Counted from the first letter of the stretch, positions 12,601-23,375 are shown. The stretch is 60,000 nt of DNA from Mesostigma viride (GCA_009746045.1 RPFO01000106.1:1697711-1757710); one strand, 5' to 3'. The notes: generated by a model from the sequence alone, not told the origin. Numbers and translations are program-made.

Positions 12601-15600
12601 AGGGGCAGGGGCAGGGGCAGGGGCAGGGGCAGGGGCAGGGGCAGGGGCAGGGGCAGGGGCAGGGGCAGGGGCAGGGGCAGGGGCAGGGGCAGGAGCAGGG
12701 GCAGGGGCAGGGGCAGGGGCAGGGGCAGGGGCAGGGGCAGGGGCAGGGGCAGGGGCAGGGGCAGGGGCAGGGGCAGGGGCAGGGGCAGGGGCAGGGGCAG
12801 GGGCAGGGGCAGGGGCAGGGGCAGGGGCAGGGGCAGGGGCAGGGGCAGGGGCAGGGGCAGGGGCAGGGGCAGGGGCAGGGGCAGGGGCAGGGGCAGGGGC
12901 AGGGGCAGGGGCAGGGGCAGGGGCAGGGGCAGGGGCAGGGGCAGGGGCAGGGGCAGGGGCAGGGGCAGGGGCAGGGGCAGGGGCAGGGGCAGCAGGGGCA
13001 GGGGCAGCACAGGGGCAGGGGCAGGGGCAGGGGCAGGGGCAGGGGCAGGGGCAGGGGCAGGGGCAGCACAGGGGCAGGGGCAGCACAGGGGCAGGGGCAG
13101 GGGCAGGGGCAGGGGCAGGGGCAGGGGCAGGGGCAGGGGCAGGGGCAGGGGCAGGGGCAGGGGCAGGGGCAGGGGCAGGGGCAGGGGCAGGGGCAGGGGC
13201 AGGGGCAGGGGCAGGGGCAGGGGCAGGGGCAGGGGCAGGGGCAGGGGCAGGGGCAGCACAGGGGCAGGGGCAGCACAGGGGCAGGGGCAGGGGCAGGGGC
13301 AGGGGCAGGGGCAGGGGCAGGGGCAGGGGCAGGGGCAGGGGCAGGGGCAGGGGCAGGGGCAGGGGCAGGGGCAGGGGCAGGGGCAGGGGCAGGGGCAGGG
13401 GCAGGGGCAGGGGCAGGGGCAGGGGCAGGGGCAGGGGCAGGGGCAGGGGCAGGGGCAGGGGCAGGGGCAGGGGCAGGGGCAGGGGCAGGGGCAGGGGCAG
13501 CACAGGGGCAGGGGCAGGGGCAGGGGCAGGGGCAGGGGCAGGGGCAGGGGCAGGGGCAGGGGCAGGGGCAGGGGCAGGGGCAGGGGCAGGGGCAGGGGCA
13601 GGGGCAGGGGCAGGGGCAGGGGCAGGGGCAGGGGCAGGGGCAGGGGCAGGGGCAGGGGCAGGGGCAGGGGCAGGGGCAGGGGCAGGGGCAGGGGCAGCAC
13701 AGGGGCAGGGGCAGGGGCAGGGGCAGGGGCAGGGGCAGGGGCAGGGGCAGGGGCAGGGGCAGGGGCAGGGGCAGGGGCAGGGGCAGGGGCAGGGGCAGGG
13801 GCAGGGGCAGGGGCAGGGGCAGGGGCAGGGGCAGGGGCAGGGGCAGGGGCAGGGGCAGGGGCAGGGGCAGGGGCAGGGGCAGGGGCAGGGGCAGGGGCAG
13901 GGGCAGGGGCAGGGGCAGGGGCAGGGGCAGGGGCAGGGGCAGGGGCAGGGGCAGGGGCAGGGGCAGGGGCAGGGGCAGGGGCAGGGGCAGGGGCAGGGGC
14001 AGGGGCAGGGGCAGGGGCAGGGGCAGGGGCAGGGGCAGGGGCAGGGGCAGGGGCAGGGGCAGGGGCAGGGGCAGGGGCAGGGGCAGGGGCAGGGGCAGGG
14101 GCAGGGGCAGGGGCAGGGGCAGGGGCAGGGGCAGGGGCAGGGGCAGGGGCAGGGGCAGGGGCAGGGGCAGGGGCAGGGGCAGCACAGGGGCAGGGGCAGC
14201 ACAGGGGCAGGGGCAGGGGCAGGGGCAGGGGCAGGGGCAGGGGCAGGGGCAGGGGCAGGGGCAGGGGCAGGGGCAGGGGCAGGGGCAGGGGCAGGGGCAG
14301 GGGCAGGGGCAGGGGCAGGGGCAGGAGCAGGGGCAGGGGCAGGGGCAGGGGCAGGGGCAGGGGCAGGGGCAGGGGCAGGGGCAGGGGCAGGGGCAGGGGC
14401 AGGGGCAGGGCAGGGGCAGGGGCAGGGGCAGGGGCAGGGGCAGGGGCAGGGGCAGGGGCAGGGGCAGGGGCAGGGGCAGGGGCAGGGGCAGGGGCAGGGG
14501 CAGGGGCAGGGGGCTGACGTTTGGTAAAAGAACACGGATACAGTAGCAATGGAAAAATTGAGGCAAGAAGAAGAAAGAAGGTAAGAGAAAGGAGGAGAGG
14601 GATTGAGACGGAGGGATCAAGAAACAGGTTAAGGGAAAGGAGGTGGAGGCAGACGAAGGCTGGACCTGTAACCGCATGCAGTGGATAGGAGATTCAAAGA
14701 GAAACCAAGTCCACAAAAACCCAAAGAGGACAACCACTGCAAGTTTGCATCATCACAATAGAAGCTCAGTGTGTCCCTTCTTCTCCTCCAGACTGCGCCC
14801 GGCACCTGCCTATCTTGCCCCTTTACATGTGCTCCCAGCTGTCCTCCGACATCCCTTCCTCCACATTCTTCTGCAATGTCTCCACCTTTGTCTACTACCC
14901 CGGCCCAACAAATTCCTTAGCTTCCAATCCTTCAACTGCCCCCCCGATAACGACCCTGTGGCTAACCCATCACCAGCAGACAACCAACCACATGCATATA
15001 AAAGCACGATTTCCGTCTCATAATTAGAAGGAAAAGATAGTTTAACCCCAGGATTTCATGTCTCTTTCATAGTGCAAATATTGAATTATGTTTGCCGAAT
15101 GTCCAGCCGTCCACCCAGCATCACATGACCACACGTGCAGGATCGCAGATTGATTATACCAGAACCGCCCAATTACATGACCTGCACAATATAGTAGAGT
15201 AAGCTATGACAACTCTGCAAACTGGTGGGCCGATTGACAGCATTCAGTGTCTTGACTGTCCTCTGGGGCGACCAAATCGCCGAACACAGCATGACGCACA
15301 GTAACCACAGCGGCGTACACTAGTAGGGGGTTTCCTGCCCAGAGGCACACACCTGCCAGTCCAGGCATGCAGAATGCCGCGATGAGCCGGGGAGTGTGTC
15401 TGGATACGCAAATAACTGGAAGTCGGAGGACAAGCAGGTCAGGCTCAGGACCTTGGTGTCGCCCTGGGCCCCCTTGGCACCTGTGCCCTCAAACAACTCG
15501 AGCATGAGCGGGACATCCTCCCACAGGAGCGGGAGAATAACCACAGTGTCGTAGGTGATGCCAGAAATGTTTCCTTCCCGCAATGCTTTCCGGACTGAAT

Positions 15601-18600
15601 CCACAAACGCGGACCGCTCTGACACGGGGGGAGGCGATGGGACGAGATCCAGCAGGGCTGTGTAAATACCTGCTCCGGCCGTGTGGGCTGCTTGCAAATC
15701 GGGGCAGGGCGGCATGCCCTGTGTCCAGCCGTCATAAAAACGGTACCAGGGTCCCTGGTCAGCGCAGGAGGACTTCTTAAATGGGTACACCCAGAAGCCA
15801 TCCGGGTACGCCAATGTGTGGTTGAAAAAGCCATCCACGAAACTGTGTGTCATCTGTACCCACTTGGGCAGGATAGACAGCGCTGAAGAGATGAGGGTAC
15901 GGTCCTCATTGCTCTTCATCTGACTTCTGGCATACGCCCCCAAGAGCTCCGCCCCCCGTGCGGTCGGCCCAACATACCCATCTGCGTTGTACTTGTCGAG
16001 GAACTGCTGCAACCGCAAGTCTTCGTTATGGTCCAGGGTGAGCCAGATGGTGCGGTTTCCCTTGGCGCGGCCAATGGCTTCCACCGTCTCACCGATGATC
16101 GGGTTGGCTACCGGGATGGCGTAGTAGTCACCATAAACCAATGCTGTCCACGTGGCGTTCGCCAGCGCCATGGTGGCTGCATCGAGTGCCACCTGTGCAT
16201 TGAACAAATTCCCCGGCTTTACCTCCCTGCAGGAGCGAAGCAAGGGGCAGAGAAGCAAGGGGTTTCTTGTTCTTAGAGAAAGGAAGAGAGGGAGAGGGAG
16301 GCAATGTGGACCAGCTGCGAGAGAGGGGGCGGGGGGGGGGGGGGGGGGGGGGGGGGGGAGGGGAGGGGGAGGGGAGGGAGGGGGAGGGGAGGGGGAGGGA
16401 GGGGGAGGAGGGAGGGGAGGGGGGAGGGGAGGGGGAGGGAGGGGGAGGGAGGGGGGAGGGGGAGGGGCAGGGGCAGGGGGGGAGAGGAGGAGGGGAGGGC
16501 AGGGGCAGGGGCAGGGGCAGGGGGAGGGGAGGGGAGGGGGAGGGGCAGGGGAGGGGGAGGGGGAGGGGGAGGGAGGGGGGGAGGGAGGGGAGGGGAGGAG
16601 GGGGAGGGGAGGGGGAGGGGGAGGAGGGGAGGGCGAGGGGAGGAGGGGGGAGGGGAGGGGGAGGGGGAGGGGAGGGGGAGGGAGGGGGGAGGGGGAGGGG
16701 AGGGAGGGGGAGGGGGAGGGGAGGGAGGGGGGGGAGGGGGAGGGGGAGGGGGGGGAGGGGAGGGGAGGGGAGGGGAGGGGGGGGGGAGGGGAGGGAGGGG
16801 GAGGGGGAGGGAGGGGAGGGGAGGGGGAGGGGAGGGGGAGGGGAGGGGGAGGGGAGGGGAGGGGAGGGGAGGGGAGGGGGGGGAGGGGAGGAGGGGGGAA
16901 GGGAGGGGAGGGAGGGGGAGGGGAGGGGAGGGGAGGGGAGGGGGAGGGGAGGGGGGGAGGGAGGAGGGGAGGGGGGGGAGGGGAGGGGGAGGGGAGGGGG
17001 AGGGGAGGGGGGAGGGGGGAGGGGGAGGGGGAGGGGAGGGGGAGGGAGGGAGGGGGAGGGAGGGGAGGGGGAGGGGGAGGGGAGGGGGAGGGAGGGGAGG
17101 GGGAGGGGAGGGGGAGGGGAGGGAGGAGGGGGAGGGGGAGGGGAGGGAGGGAGGGGAGGGGAGGGGAGGGGGAGGGGAGGGGAGGGGGAGGGGAGGGGAG
17201 GGGAGGGGGAGAGGGGAGGGGGAGGGGGAGGAGGGGAGGAGGGGGAGGGGAGGGGGAGGGGGAGGGGAGGGGAGGGGAGGGGGAGGGGGGGGGGGGAGGG
17301 GAGGGGGAGGGGGAGGGGAGGGGAGGGGGAGGGGGAGGGGAGGGGGAGGGGGAGGGGGAGGGGAGGGGAGGGGAGGGGGAGGGGAGAGGGAGGGGAGGGG
17401 GAGGGGGAGGGGGAGGGGAGGGGGGGGGAGGGAGGGGGAGGGGAGGAGGAGGGAGAGGGAGAGGGAGGGAGAGGGGAGGGAGAGGGAGAGGGAGAGGGAG
17501 AGGGAGAGGGAGAGGGAGAGGGAGAGGGAGAGAGGAGAGGGAGAGGGAGAGGGAGAGGAGAGAGGAGAGGGAGAGGGAGAGGGAGGGGAGAGGGAGGGGG
17601 AGAGGGAGGGGGAGGGAGAGAGAGGGAGGGAGAGGAGAGGGAGAGGGAGAGGGAGAGAGAGGGAGAGGGAGAGGGAGAGGGAGAGGGAGAGGGAGAGGGA
17701 GAGGGAGAGGGAGAGGGAGAGGGAGAGGGAGAGGGAGAGGGAGAGGGAGAGGGAGAGGGAGAGAGAGGAGAGGGAGAGGGAGAGGGAGAGGGAGAGAGGG
17801 AGAGGGAGAGGGAGAGGAGAGGAGAGGAGAGGGAGAGGGAGAGGAGAGAGGGAGAGGGAGAGGGAGAGGGAGAGGGAGAGGGAGAGGAGAGGGAGAGGAG
17901 AGGGAGAGGGAGAGGGAGAGGGAGAGGAGAGGGAGAGGGAGAGGGAGAGGGAGAGGAGAGGGAGAGGGAGAGGGAGAGGGAGAGGGAGAGGGAGAGGGAG
18001 AGGGAGAGGGAGAGGGAGAGAGAGGGAGAGGAGAGAGAGGGAGAGGGAGAGGGAGAGGGAGACAATACTGAAGATCCGTACATCCATGGACCGCCTTCAT
18101 GATAGCATAAATTTGGGCATCTTGTTGGCATGCATGGGTGACGTACACAGCAATGGGCTGCGCCAAAGGGCAACGATTGCATGGCTGGTGTGTGGATGTC
18201 TACTGATCTGATGTGCCTGCTTACAGAAGTGTGTAGGTGGCTGCCTACTTATCATTGTATGGCTGATGTGCATAAAACATGTACTTACTGCCATAGTCCA
18301 GCCAACCTTGCCATGCCTTTCCCACCTGCGATGAAGAGATCGAGAGAACGGAGATATGTATGTAGAATTCCTGGTGTAGCTGGCTGATCGGCCGAGCTTA
18401 ATCTTACCATTGTACTTGTGTGCCAGGGAAATCACGCTCGCCATCCAGCCAGCCAGCGGACGACGTATAGAACGTATTGGCAGCGCGTGCCATGCTGAAT
18501 ATTACTTCTAGCCGTGCACTCGTGCGGTCAAAGCACCGGCAGCCCCGCGGCGTGACGTCTGGTACGCCAGGGTCCCCGCACACCGGGTAGCCGTCCTCCC

Positions 18601-21600
18601 GGCACAAGGCACGCATCATGTCCGCATCCGTGACCTGCGTGTGAGCATGTCACCCCATTCACGTCCACCACCAGGCAGCGGGCAGTATGAGGATTCATGC
18701 ACGATGCATTGTTAAGTGACACACAGCAGTATACAGAGTACTTGTTGAGGAAACGGATTAATGGGATGGACCTCAGCTCGAGGAGGGATGATAAACAGTC
18801 AAAAGAAACTTGAGCTAAAATGGTGTGAAGAAAAGCCAACAGAATCCCAAAGCTCGGGGAGGGCTTGGAAGCCTGTGCATGACTAGAGAACTAACTAACA
18901 ATCCTTAGAAACTATAACAAAGGGCAGTCGGAAACAGTTCAGGACACATACAGCTCGGGAAAAGGACGATCAACGCACGCAAAGGCACCACGCTGTTGAG
19001 CTCCATCATGCATGGGTGGGTATGCTAAATTAGCGTTTTTGACCACTGTGCAAGCAGCCAGTGACGGTGGCCAGCTGCATGACCAGCAGTACAGGCAGTC
19101 GGCAGACTAGTGGGGTGACGTATGAAAGAACGAGACATCACAAGGCAGCCGGCCAAAACAGGGCTCAAACGTATTACCTGGCATGCGTAGTAGGCAATTT
19201 GTGGCTTCACTTGCAAGTCGATGTATGCATGAAAAAAGTCAAAGCGTCGTATGAATGAGAAAAGTCTTTGTTTGAAAGATCTCGACCATGTGATGCGTGC
19301 ATACATGTGCCTGAATGTAGGCGTACAGGAATATTGGACGCAGGTGTCGTCCAGAAAGATCTCCAGTCCTCCACATTGTGGCAAGACATTACGTTAGTAG
19401 CCCGCCAACCAATCAAGCAACTGCCCCTTATGCAAAGGGAAGAGTACAATAGGTTCACCACTTTCCTGCAAAATTGCAGCGAAAACAATACCATAACAAA
19501 AGGAGAAGCCAGAACACAACCAGCACCTTGTGTTTGTCCTCCCTTGAGAAATCACGAAGCTGTCCCAGTAACATGACACTAGATCGCCGCCGGATCTTAC
19601 TTATAGAGCTATGCACAGCAGGACCACTGTCCTGCGATAGCAGATGCCACCGGCCCAGTCTCTGGCTTACGTACCTCGCCATTGGATAGCAGCCGCGCAC
19701 TTGGCGTCAGATCTGACATCAGCGCCTCGCCGACCTGTAGCTCGTATGCAGCCAGGGCCACTGCAGCGTATGCCTCCGAATACGACGTCTGGTCCACCAC
19801 AGTGATGGGTTGACCCTCACGCATATCCTTCAAAAGTTCCAACGATGTCTCGAAAACGGCCACATGGACCGCTCCTAAAAAGTCACGCGTGCCACGGGCC
19901 TCCTTGAATAACTGGTACAGCTGCACATCCGGCAAAACTATTGCTGTCAAATTAATCGCCGTGATGCCAGCCGAAATATCCGCAGTGAGCTCCGTCAGTG
20001 ATGGGACAAGTGCCGTTGATGTGCGCACATACAAGTGCGTCACGCCCACCAGCCCCGCTGCCTGGAAGTCTGCCACTAGCGCCTCGCACCGCTGCTCGAA
20101 CGCCACGTTCTGGGTGTTGGTGTAAACACAGTCGACACGCCGGATGCCAAGCGACATAAGCCGGCCTGCCAGCTGGCTCGCCATGGCCTCCGCGGTTGGC
20201 CCTATGTGGCGCAGTATGGATGGGACCGCGGCGTTGTTAACACCATTCGATGCTCCCCCTGCTGCCGTTACACCGGTGGCTGCTTGCGCCGCACGTTACC
20301 GTACAAGGCCCAGCAAGGGTGCCGATGTGCTGCCCACGATGTAGACCGGGATGCCTCGCAACGTGGCCTCCACCATGGCTTCCATGTACTGTTGACAGTT
20401 AACCCGAATCAAAAGATCATCCATGCAAGGACAACGCATGTTTGCTGTCAGATGGATGCTTGGATGTGGTTGACGACGCTTCCTCACGGGCTCATGGCAA
20501 CCCCCCCTCCTCGTCGTGCATTAGGGGTTTGAGGTCCCTTATCGAATACCCACGTGACGCAGTTGTGTGTAATTACGTAATGGACATAGTATAGCATGCA
20601 TGTCGAATGACAGCAGGCTAATTCCAAGCACGAAATCGCTACTATATCTATCATCCCATTTTTTTCCCTCGAGAAGATGACAGTCTTGGATATCAACTAG
20701 CGGGGATTTCTGCGTTGCTGGTTTTGTTAACACAAAATTGGCAACATATTACTGGAAAGTCTCCCCAATAGACTTAAATGCCTGCTATTTCTTAATCCAT
20801 TTTTTACCATAAATTAGCAATAACACAGCGTGTGCATGCCCTAATGTTCAAGGCCAGGTATTCTGTGATCCAAGCAGCGTTATTCAAGCATGCGCCCATT
20901 AATCATTAAGGAGGTAATAAGCTCAAGGTACTTACTCTGTAATCTAAATTTTTAAGATTTTACTACCGCGCTTTTATTACCGCTGATAAGGTAGCAAAGA
21001 TAATATGTAGACAACCAGCTGGGCTTGGGGTGGGGTCACCCCTTCCCCCCCCCCCCTCCCCCCCCCTTCTTGAAATCAGCAGTTTTACTCCAGTCCTGCT
21101 TTCGCAGGAAGAGCGTCTTGTTGACGCACCTCGATTCGCCAACTGTGACCATGATCGAGCCCACCCACTATACCAAAAGGATTTCTACTAACAGCCATTC
21201 ATGGGTTTATGTAAGTATGGCAGCAGTGCTTTTGCGCCAAAACCCCTGCTCCACTGCCAAAATGCCGATTTCGCACAGATTTCGGACCCTCAAAACCTGC
21301 TCAAGACGACACTCCAATCGCGGGTGGTGTCCTGTTTCACACGTGCAAAAGAAAACACCCATTTCCTCGTATATCACTCTGTGCACTTCCCGCAAATCCC
21401 TAGCTACTGATTGGTCACTAGAAGATTCCCTTGTCAAGCGCCCCGATCCGCCAGGACCGTGACCATCAAGAATCATTTCATTCAGAGCGCCATGCACCTG
21501 GCATTGAACTTGCGACTGTGCGCCACGTGGCATATAGTTTCCATTTTTGCCCAGTGTGACGTTTAAGTAAGCGATCTCAAAAGCTGACCTCAGTAGCGGG

Positions 21601-23375
21601 CGAAAAGTGTGACCCAAGCCAGTTCAACAATTGTTTGTACTAAACCTGGACACGGCAGCTAAACGATCGGCATTTACAACGCATTAATTCGCATTGGTTG
21701 GATTGCTGGGTACAACATCATTTTGTACAGGCGAGAGTTAGTCACTGGGATATGCCTGCTATTTAGTCAAGGCTAATGAGGTAGGACGTTAGGCTACTTG
21801 AGTCTCATACTACAGTATACCCTATACTAGGCGGGCACAGTCACCTGTGACGTACGCCAGTAGACCAAGCCAGTACCGAGGACGTTACGAGGACTGACGT
21901 AGATAGGGTCTGTACGACACGTGAAGCAAACCTAGTGGAGTGAGACCAAAATAGCCAACGGCCCTTTAGTGCCGCGCCATCAGTCCTTTGGCCAATGGAC
22001 ACGGGCAGCTGGCGGCTGGACGCTCACCATGTTGATAAACGTAAACCTATTGCATTAAATGAAAAGCGATCCATATCTTCTCAACGTGGCTCTCATACAT
22101 TCCATTGACAATATCATTCAGTGTTTATAATAAACACTAGCAATAGGTCAGGTCGCGTATTATTACTGCGAATTCCATTCCCCCCCGCAAAAACAGCCAA
22201 AGCTGGAGCGGTGGGAAATTGTATCATCAATTAGGATAGACACGCTGACCAATAACGAAGATTGGGGTGGTTGAAAGAAACGTGGCTGCATGCCTGACAT
22301 GCTTTGAAATACGTTGCATGCACTGTAACTTTGGTTGCATTATTATTAGAATATAACAAGAAGCTGAAGACAAATGTGTAGTCACCATTATGAGATGCAG
22401 CAGGGGTTATTACAGGTAAAGATTGTTGCATCAAGACAAATGACGTGACATTGGCATGAACCTGCACCTTACCACAATGATTTTCCAACAACCAGTAGCC
22501 ATCAAGCCATCTGCATGCAGGTGGCATTATCATGTGCACCGTATTTAGACTGCTCGGTCCAACTTAGCATAGATGGGGCTAAACACACCACCAATATACT
22601 TGTAATCACACGATATGAATTTTAACTCACGGGATCAAGAGTCAGCAGCAATTACGCACCATCTCATTGTACAAAGTCGCCACAATCCCGTCTACTGACT
22701 CTTCGTTGACCAGGGCTTGCAGAAGCTTCGATGGGCCATCCACCTGCCGTTACATACGACGCGTAGGAGTCCAGGCAAAGCACAAGTATTGTAAGTTCCT
22801 GAGGCCGAAGCTGTACGTTTATCTCGTTGCGTGAATTCCGTGCAACGGCGGTGTGCCGACGAAGACATATACACGCAAATACACGCATTGCGGCATTGGC
22901 GAACCGTCCTGCAACGCTAGCTGCTAACCGTTTAACACGGGGTATACAAAAGATACAAGTAAAACAAAAGTATGTCAGCTCGGCTGAAACGTTGCCGGCC
23001 GCGTGAACTGGCCGCGCCACACATGGACAAGGATTTGGAAGAAAAAGACGTGCTGGCCAACACGCTCCTTACCGAGAAAGGGGGATAATATGATAGCTGC
23101 ACATCCCGGTCTCTGGCAGCCTTTCTAGCCCCGCTGGACAGCTGAAAACGTATACCAAAGCTATACACGGAGTCATAGAATTTAGCTGATACAAAATCGG
23201 TGTGCTCTACGATGGCAAAATTGAAAGCTTTTCGGTCTGTGCAAGGGCAGTAACAAGGGCATATCTCGCATGGACATGGCGCCTTGTGACTTGCCGCCGC
23301 AATGTACGACAACGATGTAATGTACTGGATTAGGCCAAAGAAAACAAGAGGTAATACTGGGGACTGTTTACCCAT
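2313..23375 (-). CDS. Receptor-type tandem-domain nucleotide (adenylate/guanylate) cyclase, ten exons
   Basis: Proposed to be a plasma-membrane receptor that senses an extracellular ligand and makes cAMP or cGMP. Exons, 5' to 3': 23375-23073, 22743-22660, 20388-19675, 18634-18408, 16226-15353, 8403-7819, 6319-6248, 5738-4720, 3719-3455, 2603-2313. All nine introns are GT-AG and every phase matches; the total is 4,434 nt (1,477 aa plus TGA). Order by residue: signal peptide about 1-28; periplasmic-binding-protein-like domain about 48-365; second extracellular region 368-800; Cys-rich EGF-like stretch 804-858; transmembrane helix 866-891; C1 cyclase about 925-1135; C2 cyclase about 1172-1395; short tail. 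The ATG at 23375 was chosen because a hydrophobic signal follows it directly. An in-frame TAA (codon 160) lies in exon 3, so the copy may be a pseudogene, an allele or an assembly error. ATP versus GTP specificity is unresolved. An additional small exon inside the 6.9 kb fifth intron cannot be excluded. Confidence 0.82.
3455..3719 (-). CDS. Cyclase gene exon 9: C2 catalytic half
   Basis: One completing base plus 88 codons. Acceptor ATGCAG, donor GTATGC. It encodes GLRIKCGFYWGVPTRC, then YFGPLMNRAARIASY, where Asn1326 and Arg1330 occupy the class III transition-state positions, and it ends in VAFISIGSRSLK. The exon starts and stops exactly where the C1 counterpart pattern predicts. Confidence 0.85.
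4720..5738 (-). CDS. Cyclase gene exon 8: rest of C1 and first half of C2
   Basis: 339 codons plus two bases. Acceptor ACGCAG, donor GTGAGT. C1 continues with GYECNTEGDSF (second metal Asp, residue 972) and LFRGLRVRMGIHLGVPDA. Its transition-state position reads GCVVDVARAI, so the usual Asn and Arg are absent. C2 begins near residue 1172. Its first strand reads CIMFTFVKP, with Phe in place of the first metal Asp, and it keeps GYECEERNGDF. The split codon at the end completes LFR, which repeats the LFRG motif seen in C1. Confidence 0.86.
6248..6319 (-). CDS. Cyclase gene exon 7 (24 codons, C1 domain)
   Basis: Acceptor GTACAG, donor GTAAGC, exactly 72 nt in phase 0. It encodes IQGSTELWEHDPEMM followed by DQSLQVHHR, which joins FTD of exon 6 to VLRLLLGIHHGYE of exon 8 and so gives an uninterrupted class III cyclase start. 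Confidence 0.85.
6624..6667. repeat. C44 homopolymer with flanking C-rich tract (6560-6740), intron 6
   Basis: An uninterrupted run of 44 C is followed by near-pure C with scattered A and G to about 6735. On the transcribed sense strand this is a G44 run, which is quadruplex-prone. Open frames across it are composition artefacts. Confidence 0.9.
7819..8403 (-). CDS. Cyclase gene exon 6: EGF-like Cys cluster, transmembrane helix, start of C1
   Basis: 195 codons, phase 0 at both ends (acceptor TCACAG, donor GTGAGT). Six or more Cys lie between residues 804 and 858, with the GWCVCHEGAKGRFCE ending typical of an EGF-like module. LGLALGIALGIGLSLLLLVP is the single transmembrane segment and is followed by WRKR, which places the C-terminus inside the cell. 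The exon ends in IIMVFTD, the first strand of a class III cyclase with its first metal-binding Asp (residue 929). The acceptor side is less certain because the preceding intron is 6.9 kb. Confidence 0.82.
9071..14514. repeat. (GGGGCA)n hexanucleotide array, about 5.4 kb, intron 5 of the cyclase gene
   Basis: About 900 copies of GGGGCA. The array is punctuated some 30 times by a five-base insert giving GGGGCA-GCACA-GGGGCA. The inserts often come in pairs about 16 bp apart (near 10721/10737, 11714/11731, 11858/11873, 12034/12051, 13064/13081, 13255/13271, 14181/14196). Rare GGAGCA variants occur near 11422, 12691 and 14325. All six frames are open because the unit lacks stop codons, so the long Gly-Ala, Gly-Gln, Pro-Leu and Pro-Cys frames are artefacts. 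The array lies between splice sites 15352 and 8404, so the pre-mRNA carries the C-rich strand. Confidence 0.95.
15353..16226 (-). CDS. Cyclase gene exon 5 (membrane-distal ectodomain)
   Basis: 291 full codons after one completing base. Acceptor CTGCAG, donor GTGTGT. The protein is a well-composed globular sequence with several N-x-S/T sites (for example NATW, NRTI, NHTL, NISG), fitting an extracellular location. It resembles a second solute-binding module (NADGYVGPTARGAELLGAYA; WYRFYDGWTQGMPPCPD), but I cannot name the family. The open frame seen further right (to about 18166) is polypyrimidine intron, not coding. Confidence 0.78.
16326..18061. repeat. Polypurine array: irregular (GGGGA/GGGA) then (GGGAGA)n, intron 4
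   Basis: About 1.7 kb with almost only G and A on the plus strand. 16326-17445 is irregular GGGGA/GGGA with short G runs and a few GGGGCA units near 16460-16550. 17446-18061 is mostly GGGAGA. On the transcribed strand it is a polypyrimidine tract ending about 100 bases before the exon 5 acceptor at 16227. The long Ser/Pro/Leu and Gly/Glu/Arg frames are artefacts. Confidence 0.93.
18408..18634 (-). CDS. Cyclase gene exon 4 (Cys-containing ectodomain segment)
   Basis: Acceptor ACGCAG, donor GTAAGA; it starts in phase 0 and ends two bases into a codon. It encodes VTDADMMRALCREDGYPVC followed by more Cys residues and a helical stretch. The split TG-G codon (Trp) is completed exactly by the first base of exon 5. 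Confidence 0.72.
19675..20388 (-). CDS. Cyclase gene exon 3 (binding domain core) with in-frame TAA
   Basis: Acceptor CAACAG, donor GTACGT; 238 codons in one frame with a single TAA at 20296-20298. Upstream of the stop: YMEAMVEATLRGIPVYIVGS, a characteristic strand of the fold. Downstream: a NGVNNAAVPSILRHIGPT segment, then the second-lobe helix LAGRLMSLGIRRVDCVYTN. Both sides of the stop are clearly the same domain. The GTAACG next to the stop cannot act as a donor for any nearby AG while keeping phase, because the nearby AGs leave two bases where one is needed. Confidence 0.75.
20296..20298 (-). other. In-frame TAA stop inside cyclase exon 3
   Basis: The reading frame runs 30 codons from the exon 3 acceptor to CGG-TAA-CGT and stays open for 207 codons after it, with the domain signature on both sides. 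One base change from a sense codon would suffice. Confidence 0.8.
20389..22659 (-). other. Intron 2 of the cyclase gene
   Basis: 2.27 kb with donor GTGCGT and acceptor CAACAG. It contains a C-rich tract at about 21039-21067 and no coding sequence that I can support. Confidence 0.6.
22660..22743 (-). CDS. Cyclase gene exon 2 (28 codons, binding domain)
   Basis: Acceptor CGGCAG, donor GTGCGT, phase 0 at both ends. It encodes VDGPSKLLQALVNE followed by a VDGIVATL strand, the classical helix plus strand of sugar/amino-acid-type binding proteins. A neighbouring open stretch in another frame (about 22745-22860) belongs to intron 1. Confidence 0.75.
23073..23375 (-). CDS. Cyclase gene exon 1: signal peptide and first strand/helix of the binding domain
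   Basis: 101 codons, starting MGKQSPVLPLVFFGLIQYIT, a typical secretory signal. A Cys-rich patch (CPCEICPCYCPC) follows, then KAFNFAIVEHTD, the first beta strand of a type I periplasmic-binding fold, and a long helix. The donor GTAAGG follows codon TCG (phase 0). The residue pattern at the exon end (VQLSYYPPFS) continues directly into exon 2 (VDGPSKLLQALVNE), as expected for strand 2 and helix 2 of this fold. Confidence 0.8.

Noticed and set aside
8757-14737. Open frames of about 1,850-1,990 codons on both strands (Gly-Ala, Gly-Gln, Gly-Arg, Pro-Ala, Pro-Leu, Pro-Cys repeats)
   Set aside because: The GGGGCA unit has no stop in any frame, so all frames are open. The array lies within an intron defined by flanking phase-matched exons.
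16128-18211. Long Ser/Pro/Leu and Gly/Glu/Arg open frames
   Set aside because: Pure composition effect of the polypurine array in intron 4; the real exon starts at 16226.
22745-23020. Open frame with LTILVLCLDSYASYV that looks like a binding-protein strand
   Set aside because: Exon 1 (ends 23073) and exon 2 (starts 22743) join in phase and already supply the expected strand and helix, so this stretch is intronic.
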